A DNA stretch of 64,000 nt from positions 75,005,124 through 75,069,123 of the forward strand of contig CM049308.1 of assembly GCA_026874595.1 (NCBI GenBank), given 5' to 3'. The translations under genes were made by a program, and so were the position numbers. Below are positions 35,886 through 47,502 of this stretch, piece by piece (positions within the stretch are counted from its first letter, which is position 1; each line of letters opens with the position of its first letter). The notes under the pieces are model-generated. The model saw only the letters and a program-made list of their open reading frames with translations, did no database searches and was not told the origin of the DNA. The DNA comes from Sipunculus nudus. Lineage: Eukaryota; Annelida; Sipuncula; Golfingiida; Sipunculidae.

Positions 35886-35954
35886 ATGGAGGAATATATA
35901 CTGTCCTGCCGGGAAGACGCTCTTCACGGTCTATTAACGCAAAAGAGACGCAAA
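35886..35954 (+). CDS. Candidate first exon of the DEG/ENaC gene
   Basis: ATGGAGGAATATATACTG opens a 23-codon frame (MEEYILSCREDALHGLLTQK, then RRK) that ends at a strong GTAAGT donor at 35955, in phase 0. The channel exon at 39.9 kb has a good phase-0 acceptor (ATTATCCATCAG ending 39896), so the two could splice. That would give a 453-residue channel in place of 461. The link rests on phase and orientation only. Confidence 0.35.
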
Positions 35955-35959
35955 GTAAG

Positions 35960-37660
35960 TACTTTTTATAAGATAGATTACTACTTTACACTAAATCGGC
36001 AGAATGTCTGTACATATACTTTAGGCCAAAGGGCATTTTTGAAGAATATTCTGACAATAATTATCGCGAAAGACATGCGGACAGGGGTTTTGGGCGGATT
36101 TTACTGTAATATGTTACGATAAAGCACAGTTCAACTGTGGCTCATTACAATAAACGTCACAACCAAGGCCATGATATTACCCTGATTGCACAGTTAAGTT
36201 TCCGTCTGTATTATAACTTAAAGTGGTGCCATCATTTGACATTTGAGTAAGTTTGCAAAAAAATTGCTTGGCAGGTAAATAGGCTGCCATCGGGACTATT
36301 TGTTAACTAGGTTGGTTTACCGTATTTACAACACAGAATAGACATTTACTTTTAAATAAAACCAGTGACCAGCATCCGTGAGGTTGCAATATGCTATTAT
36401 AGTTACCATTATTGTGAAATATGTCGCCGTTTTGTTCCCTTTTGCCAATTCATGCGGCATAATTTCTGAGACACCTTGTTCAGATTTATTTACAACAAAT
36501 GAAACAAATGTCAGTAAAGGTTAAACACATTTCTCTTACCGGAATTATATCAGAAACCATACAAATGTATGTACGTAGTACTTATAAAAAGAAGTCGGTT
36601 TACACATCGTCGTCAATTGCCTCTAAACCGTATGACACTATGCCATACCTCAATTTAAAGGATATTGTTCCCGCAGTGACTGATGTGAGAATAAATAATA
36701 TTTATGTAAACATCGTTTTGAGTGATTTGTGCCTGGTTCCCTAATTTACTTTAATATGAGCGCCGAAAAATCGGAATGCCTACGTCGTCGCTTGGTTATC
36801 CCGTGATTCACAACACAGGCGCTTGACACAATGTTACAAACATTTCCCCGTTTTGAAGGAAACAGGGCTCTGGACCACGCCGGCCCTCTGTCAAGATATC
36901 ATAAAAGGAACTCTGTTACCTGATTTGAATTGTTCCCCACCTTAAACTATCATGTAAGAGACCTGGATTAAGTTTAATTCAGTGACTTCATTGTTGTTTT
37001 TTTATTATAAACGTGTTTAGGCTTGTAACACCACTTGTACCCTATACCATTCTTTTTAAATAAAAATATTTCCAGGAAAAAGCTTTACTTCAAAAAGAAC
37101 ATAACATTAGGGTTTTTTTTAAAAATGACCCATCCATATGTGTTTCCCCACCTCACTAAAATAATACATCCACCACCATTGGTAAAAGCCACCCGGTATT
37201 TTAGCTAATCCTGCAAATACATAAAAATTACAATGGCTTATGGCCCAATCTGGAACCTGTTAAAAGTTATGGAGTCCAGTGCGGAGTCCTATTTGGTGTC
37301 ACTATGAAAATGAAAACTGACTGATTTGTGTCAGTATTAAATTGATCTTTTTGATGGGCATATGACACTAAAAACCCGATGTTTTGAGTCACTCATATAT
37401 CAGTTACAATATCAGTTGTAATTCATTTATATTTGTTTCGTTTTCTTTTTCAAAAGATTACGCATTAACTCACATTATCTCACAACGGAGAGTGATTTTG
37501 GGGATACCTGACTGTATTCCTTCATTCGGTAAATAATAAGTGTACATGGTGCCTGGCATGTTTAAATTAAAAGTCGATACCAGGAGACAAAGGTTTCAAT
37601 AATAATATAAACTAGAATGAGGTTGTTTTGCAATGCAAAAAACAAATATGTCTCCACTCC
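35960..37660 (+). other. Presumed intron or intergenic, nothing recognised
   Basis: No recognised exon. The frame at 36499-36744 has no known motif or clear splice sites. Confidence 0.35.
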
Positions 37661-37729
37661 CTATGGGCGTCCAATCCCCAAATATTAGGGAGAAAAATAC
37701 GGACCATTTCAAAAGTCACAGCATTTGCA

Positions 37730-38310
37730 AGTAATTTATATTCCGGCTGATTTGACCTTGTAGATGAAGGTCAAGGTCACCGGTTTTTGAACATTTGTAA
37801 GATTGTGATAGAAACATTGAATTTAATGAAAATATACTGAGTGGTTAAATGTTTTAGCTTTGACAAATAATATCTATTCTGGCTGACTTGAACTTGAAGA
37901 TCCAGATCAAGCTCACCATTTTTCGAACTCGTCAAAAGACTTGGTTGAAATAATTGGTGTTTCACATTTGAGGAAAAAATATGCGATACTTCAAAATATG
38001 TGGGGTTCACAACAAAAAATATTTCGGTCTATTTGACCTTGATGATGAAAGTCAAGGTCACTGGTTTTCGAACCCGTCCCAGACATTGATAAAAACAATT
38101 GATTTCAAATTTCATGAAAATATACTGAGTGGTTCGAAAGTTATTATGTTCACAAATAATTTCTACTCCGGTTGATATGTCCTTGAAGATCCAGATCAAG
38201 GTCACCAGTTTTCAAACTCGTCCGAGGTATTGGAAAATACAATTTAAATTTCAAATTTCATAAAAAAAGTCTCGAGTCGTTCAAACTTTATCGCGTTTAC
38301 AAGAAATGAC
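37730..38310. repeat. Four diverged approx. 146-bp tandem units
   Basis: Units recur at about 37749, 37882, 38030 and 38174. Each has a TTGACCTTG-AGAT-AAGGTCAAGGTCAC core, a GGTTTTCGAAC-CGTC phrase, an ATTTCATGAAAATATACTGAGTGG phrase and a TTCACAAATAAT-TCTACTCCGG phrase. Unit 1 holds a perfect direct repeat AGGTCAAGGTCA (37768-37779). A poly-C run follows at about 38347-38356. Confidence 0.8.
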
Positions 38311-39800
38311 ACGGGCGACGACGACGACAGACCATACACCATAAGTCCCCCCCCCCCAAGGGAGGGGAGACATAATTTAATTTCTCTTTTTATTTTATAA
38401 CCCCAAATATCAAAAGCTGAAAACCTGTCTGCTAATCATCACTGGCATCGGCTTAAAGGGATATATTGATACGATTTTAAGCCTTATTTCGAAGTTATTA
38501 CCTAAGCACGTCAGGGAATCAAGTTTTTTTTTTTAAGTGGGAAGGTTGGTTAGGTAGGTAGAGGTGTGCGTATGTGTGTGTGTGTTTGTGGGGGGGGGGG
38601 GGGGGTCAGTGAAGTGTGCCTGTCTCCGAAATCTCTATATTCAAATTTTGAGGTGTACGTGGAAATAAAGGGTAGAAAGCTGTTCTTGGTGTCATTTGCC
38701 CATATTTCTAGAATAACATATCCAAAATCCGCAAGGGGAAAAAAATTTTTTAGCGCAGTTTTTAAATTAATATTTTTAAAATAAATAATAACATATAAAG
38801 TATATAATAATATATAATAATATATGATATCAGAAGCCCATTTTTTTAATTTATGCGCATATAAGATGTGTACTTCTATGTTTTAACCTTCAAAAGTAAA
38901 TTTAATTTAATTTTAAATTATTTATTTTTTTAAATAAAGGTCTATTATTTATTACAATTAACATAGAAAGTCCCTTATTTCGTAATATAAGAAGCCCAAG
39001 TTTAACATAAATGCACATACATTATGCCAGAGGCAGTTTGATATGCGTCTTTGATGTAAGGAACCAATTTAATGTCTTCAAGAATTATTTTGAAAATTTT
39101 AATATAAAATTAAATTTAAATATATATGAAAATATATTCATATTAAAGAATTCTAGGGCATATGAAATCCAGCAGAATTTTCAATTTTCACGAGTTTGGT
39201 CTGCTGTAAACAAAAGCAGCATTCAAAATATTCAATTTCTATGTTTGAATCTTTAAATTTAAATTTAATATTCTTATAATTTTAAAATATGTATATTTAA
39301 AATTTTCCTGTTTTTTTTCGTTTAAGCCCTTCAATTGTAAAAAAAAGTTATCGTACCTGATTAACTAAAATCGTTTACCAAACTATACTACTAATTTTAC
39401 CGACATTTTAAATTAAACTTAAATTTACATTGATTAAACTCATACTTTCAGCGCAATATATTTATATTTATATATTCCAAGGAACAAAGGGCCAAAATGG
39501 AGTACTGTATGCGAGGCATTAAACATTTACAAACTCATTCATATAAATACGTGTGTCTAATTGTGTGTGTCGAACTTAGGTAAAGTGATTCCTGTTAGGG
39601 CAATGTTTGCTGGCAATTTTATTCGTCTATTCCATTAGAATATCAACTCGTTTTACCACTGTTCCAATTGCTATATTGTTAAAGGGCCTTGTTCAACGGA
39701 GAATGAATGGAACTGTTTACCGGTCCATTATCGGTACGCCAAATACATGAGCGTTGGTACAAGTTAATTATGGTTGATGCAAATCCATTAACTGTGTCGG
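38310..39800 (+). other. AT-rich DNA, nothing recognised
   Basis: Contains a (GT)n(G)n tract at 38573-38606 and long runs of AT-rich sequence. No exon was identified on either strand. Confidence 0.4.
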
Positions 39801-39803
39801 ACC

Positions 39804-40011
39804 TTGCCTTGTGATCAAATGTGGATGTTTGCTCCCGTTTACTGTATAAACGCCAAATGTAACTCGAATATTGATTATTCATTGATTATCCATCAGCCCG
39901 CGGCATTAGGTGACGTCAATGAACGAAAAGCTAAGTTGACCCGCCTGGTGGAAACCTACGCATTACCGGTGATGACAATGTTCAAATGTAAAAACTGGTA
40001 CTGGCACGTAT
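39804..40011 (+). CDS. DEG/ENaC exon 1: cytosolic N-terminus
   Basis: Ends ...CKNWYWHV plus one base before donor GTAAGT at 40012. Either it starts at the Met at 39804 or, with the acceptor at 39891-39896, only 39897-40011 is used (PAALGDVNERKAKLTRLVET onward). Phase 1 at the 3' end matches exon 2. Confidence 0.65.
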
Positions 40012-42213
40012 GTAAGTTATTATTCTCAGATAACGGAACAGACCGAGAGCAGGGAGGATCTATCTCATCAATTATTTTTATGTAGAGAGTCTCTTCTCTG
40101 TATTTGTGATCTTTTCCTGTACTACCGTTCTATGATTGTTACCGACAAGAGTGAGGTATATCATAGGGATTACCACTGAAGTAACCAAGATGGGAGTAGC
40201 TTTCAATTTGAGAAAGCAGGCTCAGAATTTTACTGAAAATTGTACTCTCCATGGACTAAGAATTGCAGGTGATTCTAAAGCTTGGCTGCCGAGACGGTAA
40301 GACGAATTTTATTTAAATTTTCTTTATCCGGAAAAAAATTTATATTCTGGAAACTGTTTGATACGGTTGCTCGTATAGGACATGCACACAATTATTTTTT
40401 ATCTCGTTCCCACACGATAGTATCTCGTAGCCACGCGATAATTATCTCGTTCCCACGAGATAGTATCTCGTTCCCACGCGATAATTATCTCGTTCCCACG
40501 CGATAGTATCTCGTTCCCATGCGATAATTATCTCGTTCCCACGCGTTAGTATCGCGTGGCCACGCGTTAGTATACCATGCTAGCTTAAGCCCTCATTTGG
40601 ACAAGAATGTCTGTGGTCAGTTTTATATCGAGCGTCGATACAGATTAAATTGTTCGTATGTATTTCGTTGTATGTGCGTTTGCGCCGAATGCTTTGAGGT
40701 TAATTTCAGCAGCCCATTTTTATTTGTTTATAGAAAACTGTATTGAGTTTGTTTTAGGGTAAGGGTGATATAAACCCTCGTGTACCAAATAAATGAATTA
40801 AACTGAAACACTTGTTTGTATTTTACCTTCCCAGAAAATCTTATTTTTAGGGCTAGGGTTGGGGTTATTTAATTTCGGCTATACCGAACAGGGTAAACAA
40901 CATGTCGGTTTGTGTTATGTCTCAAGGGAGAAGCTTACAACAAAAGGTCTCAGCCATGCCACTTCATAATGATTGGGGGGGGGGGGGGGGGGTTAAGGAG
41001 ACCTTTTTACGAGAAATTTGCTCATTCTTCCCCATACTAATAATTCATGGATTTCTCATTACAGGTTTGCCACCAGATGGAGACACAGGTACAAATGATG
41101 GACATACAAATATAGAAAATGGACATTTTTTTGTTGCCGATTCTGCTCCCCAACCCATAAAACGGATTCTATAATCAATCCATGGAATGTAACAAATGTT
41201 CATAATATTGCTGCTTGATACACCTCGCTGGGTGGCTGGTATCCATTTTTCTGGCAAATGATACTTTTCTGCAATAAAATAGTTTTAATGTCATAAGGGG
41301 GTCGATAGAGCTCATTGCAGTGGGAGCAAAACTCAACATATTAGAGTATGACAATGACAGACTGCTCCAGACATGAGTCAAGTTTTCATGGCTCAGTCAT
41401 GTCACTGAGGTCTAGCACCTGTTTTGCAGTATCCTGGTGGGTGATATTTCAAGAATCATAAGGCTCCTCCCACAGCAACATCTCTAAATGACCCCCCCCA
41501 CACACACACACACACAGTAAACAGGGTAGATCATGTCCAGAATTAGCCCAAACATTCATCTTACAATCATACAAAATAAAAGAAAAAAAAAATTAAGTTT
41601 TTGTTGGCGTTACAGGCCTGTAGCTAGTCCATAATATGGTCTACATGTGAAAAATGGCAAAGGGTGTAGCTGGTTTATTTCCAAACACTGAAATATTATT
41701 AAATTTCCCATTCAGAATTTGCTCACACATTGAGTTCATTATATTTGCACAGGAAGGCTCTGGGGATTTATATTAATAAAAAATAAAGGAAATACTATGG
41801 TTGTCTTCTTATTTGCGGTGGTTTCAAATTCGCGATATTCGCGGTCGCTCTCTGACCTCGAAATTGAAACCACGCATTTTGAATGCATATATACCAGACC
41901 ACGATCATTAATTTCAGAAGCTGCCGATAGTTTGCGACAGTTGAGATTTATCTTCAGCTACAGAGTGATGTCCATCGAGCCTGGTGCATATACGTTAAAT
42001 GATTCAGGGAGAATGACAGGGCCAATTTAAAATAATACCGGTTGGATTAGATGCAAAAACCGTGATCCTTTGCAGGTGCGTGTTAACGCCTGAGGACGCG
42101 CCCGGCAGTTTTTTTTTCTGTTCCCCGGTTAATTACTGGAAAGTGTCAATGCCCACTGGGCAGTAATATTTAAAAATTACGTGTATGTGTGCCAAGTTAG
42201 ATGACATTTAAAA

Positions 42214-42260
<47 letters not shown>

Positions 42261-45200
42261 CGCAGACTCCGGGATTCGAGGTGAAAAAAAAAAATACTCC
42301 GAAGTTAATATTCTGTGTAAAAATGAATCCATTGTCAGACAAATAACAAATAATCTCCCTACAAGGAGGTACTGTTTTACTAAATAATCACTGACCAATA
42401 AAATGCAACAGAATGCAGTAGTACCCATACAGTTTTTAAAAATTTTCAAAACCTTGGGAGGGTGAGACCCCCTCCCACACCCTCCCCGTCGGGGATTACC
42501 CCATCAAATCCGCCCCCCCCCCCGCCATTTGTATCAGGCTATATACTACTGGGTATACTATTGGGCCTCCCAATGAAAATTTGGTTTCGCCGCCAAAGGT
42601 AATTCATATTATTAACATTTATTATGACAAATATTTTACCCAAACTAGCCCCCCCCCCTTTTTTTCCCCGCTCACATATTCTCTAAACAAACATGGCCCA
42701 CGAGTGTTGTACGAGTCCCCCTTGCATCATTTAAGGTCTCAGCATATTAAGCCCGTTCTAAATTCGCCAAATAATAGACCATAGTCTTCATCCAGTGTAT
42801 AGAAACATGCCTTAAGGATTTAAGATGTAGGTCTTACTGTATTGTCTATCTACATTTATCTCGTTCCCACGCGATAGTTATCGCGTGGCCACGCGATAGT
42901 ATCGCGTTGGATCGAGATAATTATCGCGTGGCCACGAGATACTAACGCGTGGGAACGAGATAATTATCGCGTGGCCACGAGATACTAACGCGTGGGAACG
43001 AGATAATTATCGCGTGGCCACGAGATACTAACGCGTGGAAACGAGATACTATCTCGTGGGAACGAGACAAAAATAATTTTGTGCATGTCCTATACGAGCC
43101 ACCGTAGGTTGATCATAAGCTGATTTCTTAAATGTTTTAATAAATGTTCGGAATGCACTCGGAATTAATTTTCTCGATTTCCATCAACTTTATTCAGCGT
43201 TGGAAAAAAATTTTTAATCGAAGACAAGAAAGATGACTAAACTTCCATCAGGTTGCAAAGTTCTTAACGGAGTTAAGTGAAATTTACTGGGAGGTAAGAA
43301 TAATAACAAAGAAACAAATTCTGGCGGTAATCTTGATTACCATTATATACATATATATAATTTTAGAGATTCTATACTACTGTCAGTTAGGGCAGTTTGT
43401 TCATATTTCCTGGCCGAGGGTTAGGGCCAATTGTTTACATTAGTAGCCGTCTGTACTCTGGAGCGAAACTGTCAACCGTCTTAGTGAACTGTGACAGTGT
43501 GCAGGTTTGAACGGGATCCCGGCAGAGGTAGCCATGTGGTCTCTGACTGCAGTTCTGGTTTTCTAAAAATATTTTTTTCCTATTCTGAGGCTTCACTACA
43601 GTTGGGGCTTTACAAAATAACAAATATGAAAGTCATAAGGAAAAGTTATTTGTTTAATTAAAGCTATCCCGTCCTTTGAAATTTATTACATTTTTCAACT
43701 TTATATCAAAATTTTACTTTATGAAAATGGCCATGCTGTTTGATAAAATTCTCTTTATATAAGGAATCTAAATTCAAATTATAATTAATTTGGCATATTT
43801 AAAAATTTGAATGATAGATATACAGTCTAAATAAATATTTTAAGAATTATATATTCCAAAAGGAGAATTGACTAAGTCATAAATTATGTCAGTTCAGAAA
43901 AACATTAAAAAAATTACTTTATTCTTAACAATGGCCTATCTGTTTGTTGAAATACTCTTCATATTAGGAATTTAAAATTAAATTCTAATTATTTAGGTAT
44001 TTTAAAGAATCAGAATGATATGCACAGTCTGAATAATTCTTGAAGAGTTTGCTATACCAAAAAGAAACATTAGTTAATTCATGAATTATATCATTTCAGA
44101 AAAACACTTGAATGGTATATTAGCCAAATTTCGGTATTTATTTATAGTTATCAAGTTCTACATTATTTTGAACCTATAGAACCTTCATTCTCTACTGAAC
44201 CTTATGTCACTCGTTATTTAACGCGAGAAAAGAGATCCTTAATGGCACAGCTTAGATGTGGAATCTTACCGTTAGAAATTGAAGTTGGGAGGTTTAAAAA
44301 TATTCGAGACGCAATCACAGGTAAATTTAGAAAATTAAAACCCGAGGAAAGAATATGCACCATGTGTGAGGACAATTCAATTGAAGATGAAATCCATTTC
44401 ATATGCTCATGTCCAAAATATGAGGAAATAAGAGAGAAACTTTACAAATCTATTCATAACAGTGAAACTGAGTTGTTAGGATTATCTCCTAAAAGTCAAT
44501 TTATATACCTGCTTCAAAACTGTGTTAAAGAAATCAGTGACTTTGTAGCCAAAGCATGGGAGATAAGAAAGAACTGTTTGTACGCCTGTACCACCATTAT
44601 CGACTAGAGAATTGAGTGTCATATAAACCCCTGCGAGGGTTGGGTACTATAAGCAGACATTTATTATATTTTTCATGTATTATTGTACATGACACTATAA
44701 TAAATAAACTCATATATTTTTCCTTTGATTTCAGAGTTCTCTGGGGTGGAGCAGTAACCGCGTTCCTGTGTCTCGTGATAATGCAAGGCATCAACCTTTT
44801 ACGTCTCGCTCAGGATCCTGACATACAAACATCTGTCTATACTGAACGAAGCGTGATCCCGATTAAGGTACCGGCCCTCACAATATGCAACAATAATTTG
44901 TACAGAAAGTCAGTCACCACACGGTGGGATTTGCTTCATGACTTGGAATATCAGAAAAATGTTTCGCATCAACTTGAGAACATGGTACTCGACTGCACGT
45001 ACGGTTTGGCAGGTAAATCAAACTGCACGGACGTGTTTAAGCGAGCGCTGACCGACAGGGGTTATTGCTATACTTTCAATGCTGACACCGCAGCTCCAAT
45101 TTTTGCTGACTATAGTGGTGTCTCTAAAGGATGGAAGTTTGTGCTAAACGCTGAGACAGATGAGTATCTGTTCTATCCAGGATCATCCGAGTCCAGCGGG

Positions 45201-45999
45201 TTTAAGGTTTGTATGAATATCGAATAACTGAAATATTGCTCTTTAAATAATAAAGATGGCATAGAGTAATTTTCATTACTAACATGAGTGGCTCCGTCGC
45301 GGCGTTGTCATTGTAATTAGCGCCATTCATTCATACAGTTTATCTTGTTTAGGCCTCTAAACGAGGATCAAAACAAGACGTCACCTGAATATAACTGAAA
45401 TGAGCAACATATCAATTCACTTATTTTATTAACACGGAGAAAATGCAACGATTGATTAATTTTATTTTTAAAGCTATTTTCTTTAATCTGGATTAACATT
45501 GACGGTGGTTCCACTCAACTGTTGTCACGTAACTCATCTGGGACCACTGTGTCCGGGTTTTGTTCATGAACCGTCGGGAATCATGCCGAGTGTGTGTTTG
45601 TGTGTGTGTGCGTGAGGGTGGGGGGAGGGTCGTCGGGGGACATTTCCATATTTTCATCTATTTAAATTTTGCTATTTTTCCCCAACCGGGGCTACTGAAC
45701 TACGCAAAAACGCATAATATGCCGGTTCATGTACCCGTTTCATGTCTTTCCTTTATTAAAGATACTAATCCATAGGCAAAGTGAACTCCCGAGCGTGGAA
45801 GATCAAGGATTTGCATTGTCCCCGGGAAAGGAGACTTTCATAGCCCTCACTAGAACTAGGGTAGGTCATATTGACAATGTAGAATAGTTATTATACTTGT
45901 TAAAGTTAACCCTATATAAACCAAAATAACCTTCAAAAGATGATATATATATTATTATAATTATTTATAATTTAAACTTACCGCACTAATATATATATT

Positions 46000-46060
<61 letters not shown>

Positions 46061-47431
46061 CATTGACAAATAACATTGTAAATAATGTCTCATAACATTT
46101 GTAAATAATTTTTTTCGGCCTCGTTGCTTATAAAAATGTTCAAAGGTATTATACAAGATTTATATATATATATACGTTAAACACATTCATGTATTAATAT
46201 AACAGACATCATTAGGTGTGATATGCATGGTTTCATATGGATTACACTGCTTTTTAGCTGGTTTTGCATTTTCACTCCTAAATCAACCACTGATTATATT
46301 AATTATTTCCTGAAGTATTCGAAAATGAATTACTGATATATGATTTTCACGTTTCCAGACGACGAGGGACTCCCGCATGGATTGTTATAACACGAGTGAT
46401 CCAGACTTCCGGAATCCTCTCTTGTACAGTAATATTTACACCTACAAAACATGTTATATTGAGTGTTACACCATATACATGCAAGATAAATGCGGTTGTG
46501 TACCAAGTGCTTTTTACGGTACGTATATTGCCCTACCACCCAGGAATAATAATTAAATTGTATTAATAAAATCCCTACAATTAGGGAAGTAAGAATACGT
46601 TTAATAAATTTGAATAAAACCAAACTGATACCTTGCAAATGATTTACCACTATATTTAAAATAAATATACTGGATAATATATTTTTCACTTCATTTACAA
46701 TGATGAAGGTCAAGGATATTGGTCATACGCACAAATGTCAGAACCTACACCTGAATCCAGTGGTATGTTTGTCATAAATAGCCTGTAGACGGTAACTTTC
46801 AAATATATGCCGATTGCTCTTTAACAGTAAGCCTCAGCCCCTCCCCGAGGGGTTTTACGAGATGATATTTTTTTGTATACTTACAGGTGCGCTCTTTCAG
46901 AATCCGGTTGTCTCCCAGGCAACCATTGGGCAGTTTGGCCTTCAAGGCCGTTATTTTGAATATATAATGAGGTTGCTATTTATCAATTAATTTATCAATA
47001 TTTAACCAAAGTTTATGTTGTAAAGTTGTAAAGCCTGAGGAATTCAAAAGAGACACTCCTGGACAAATATTTGCCATCTCATGAAAATATTACAGGGAAG
47101 ATTACAGTCATTCGAAATTTGGAGAATTTTTACAAATCAGGTTTCCATTTTGAATATGTAATGAAGTAGCTATTTTCAAGTAACGCCATTTATGTTAGGG
47201 CATAGTTGACATGTAATGATCCAAATTTGTGATTGTCAAGCCCAAGGAATACAAGAGATACTCGTGGTCGCATTATGCCATCATGAAAAAGATATTACAG
47301 TGCAGGTCATAATAACGAGAGTTTTATATTGATTTTGGCCTTATATGCCGTCATTTGAATATAAAATTAGCACATGCAGAGATTAAATATTTGGCTCTAT
47401 GGTTTTTATCGAGTCCTTTTCAAAATACTGC

Positions 47432-47502
<71 letters not shown>

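Larger units (their letters stand above)
35184..35954 (+). repeat. Promoter-like segment, copy B (filled by a MITE)
   Basis: Parallels 19380-19570. It includes a CRE palindrome TGACGTCA at 35277-35284. The segment is split at CCATAGACA by the MITE at 35316-35863 and resumes as CATGGAAAGTGTACAATGGAGG, leading into the candidate exon at 35886. Confidence 0.7.
40362..43106. mobile_element. Foldback-type element 2 in channel intron 1
   Basis: Starts TACGGTTGCTCGTATAGGAC and ends with the complement GTCCTATACGAGCCACCGTA. Flanks GTTTGA (40356-40361) and GGTTGA (43107-43112) match at five of six positions, in keeping with an aged 6-bp duplication. Inside each end, after about 40 bp of unique terminal sequence, lie inverted arrays of 21/22-bp units. 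The termini (TACGG), duplication length and TATCTCGT unit start are shared with element 1. The 2.3-kb interior (40571-42856) has poly-G, (CA)n and (TA)n tracts but no recognisable transposase frame. Confidence 0.82.

Noticed and set aside
36499-36744. Possible extra exon of the channel gene
   Set aside because: No splice sites in the right phase and no resemblance to DEG/ENaC N-termini.
46330-46713. Minus-strand frame of 127 codons
   Set aside because: Antisense shadow of channel exon 4.
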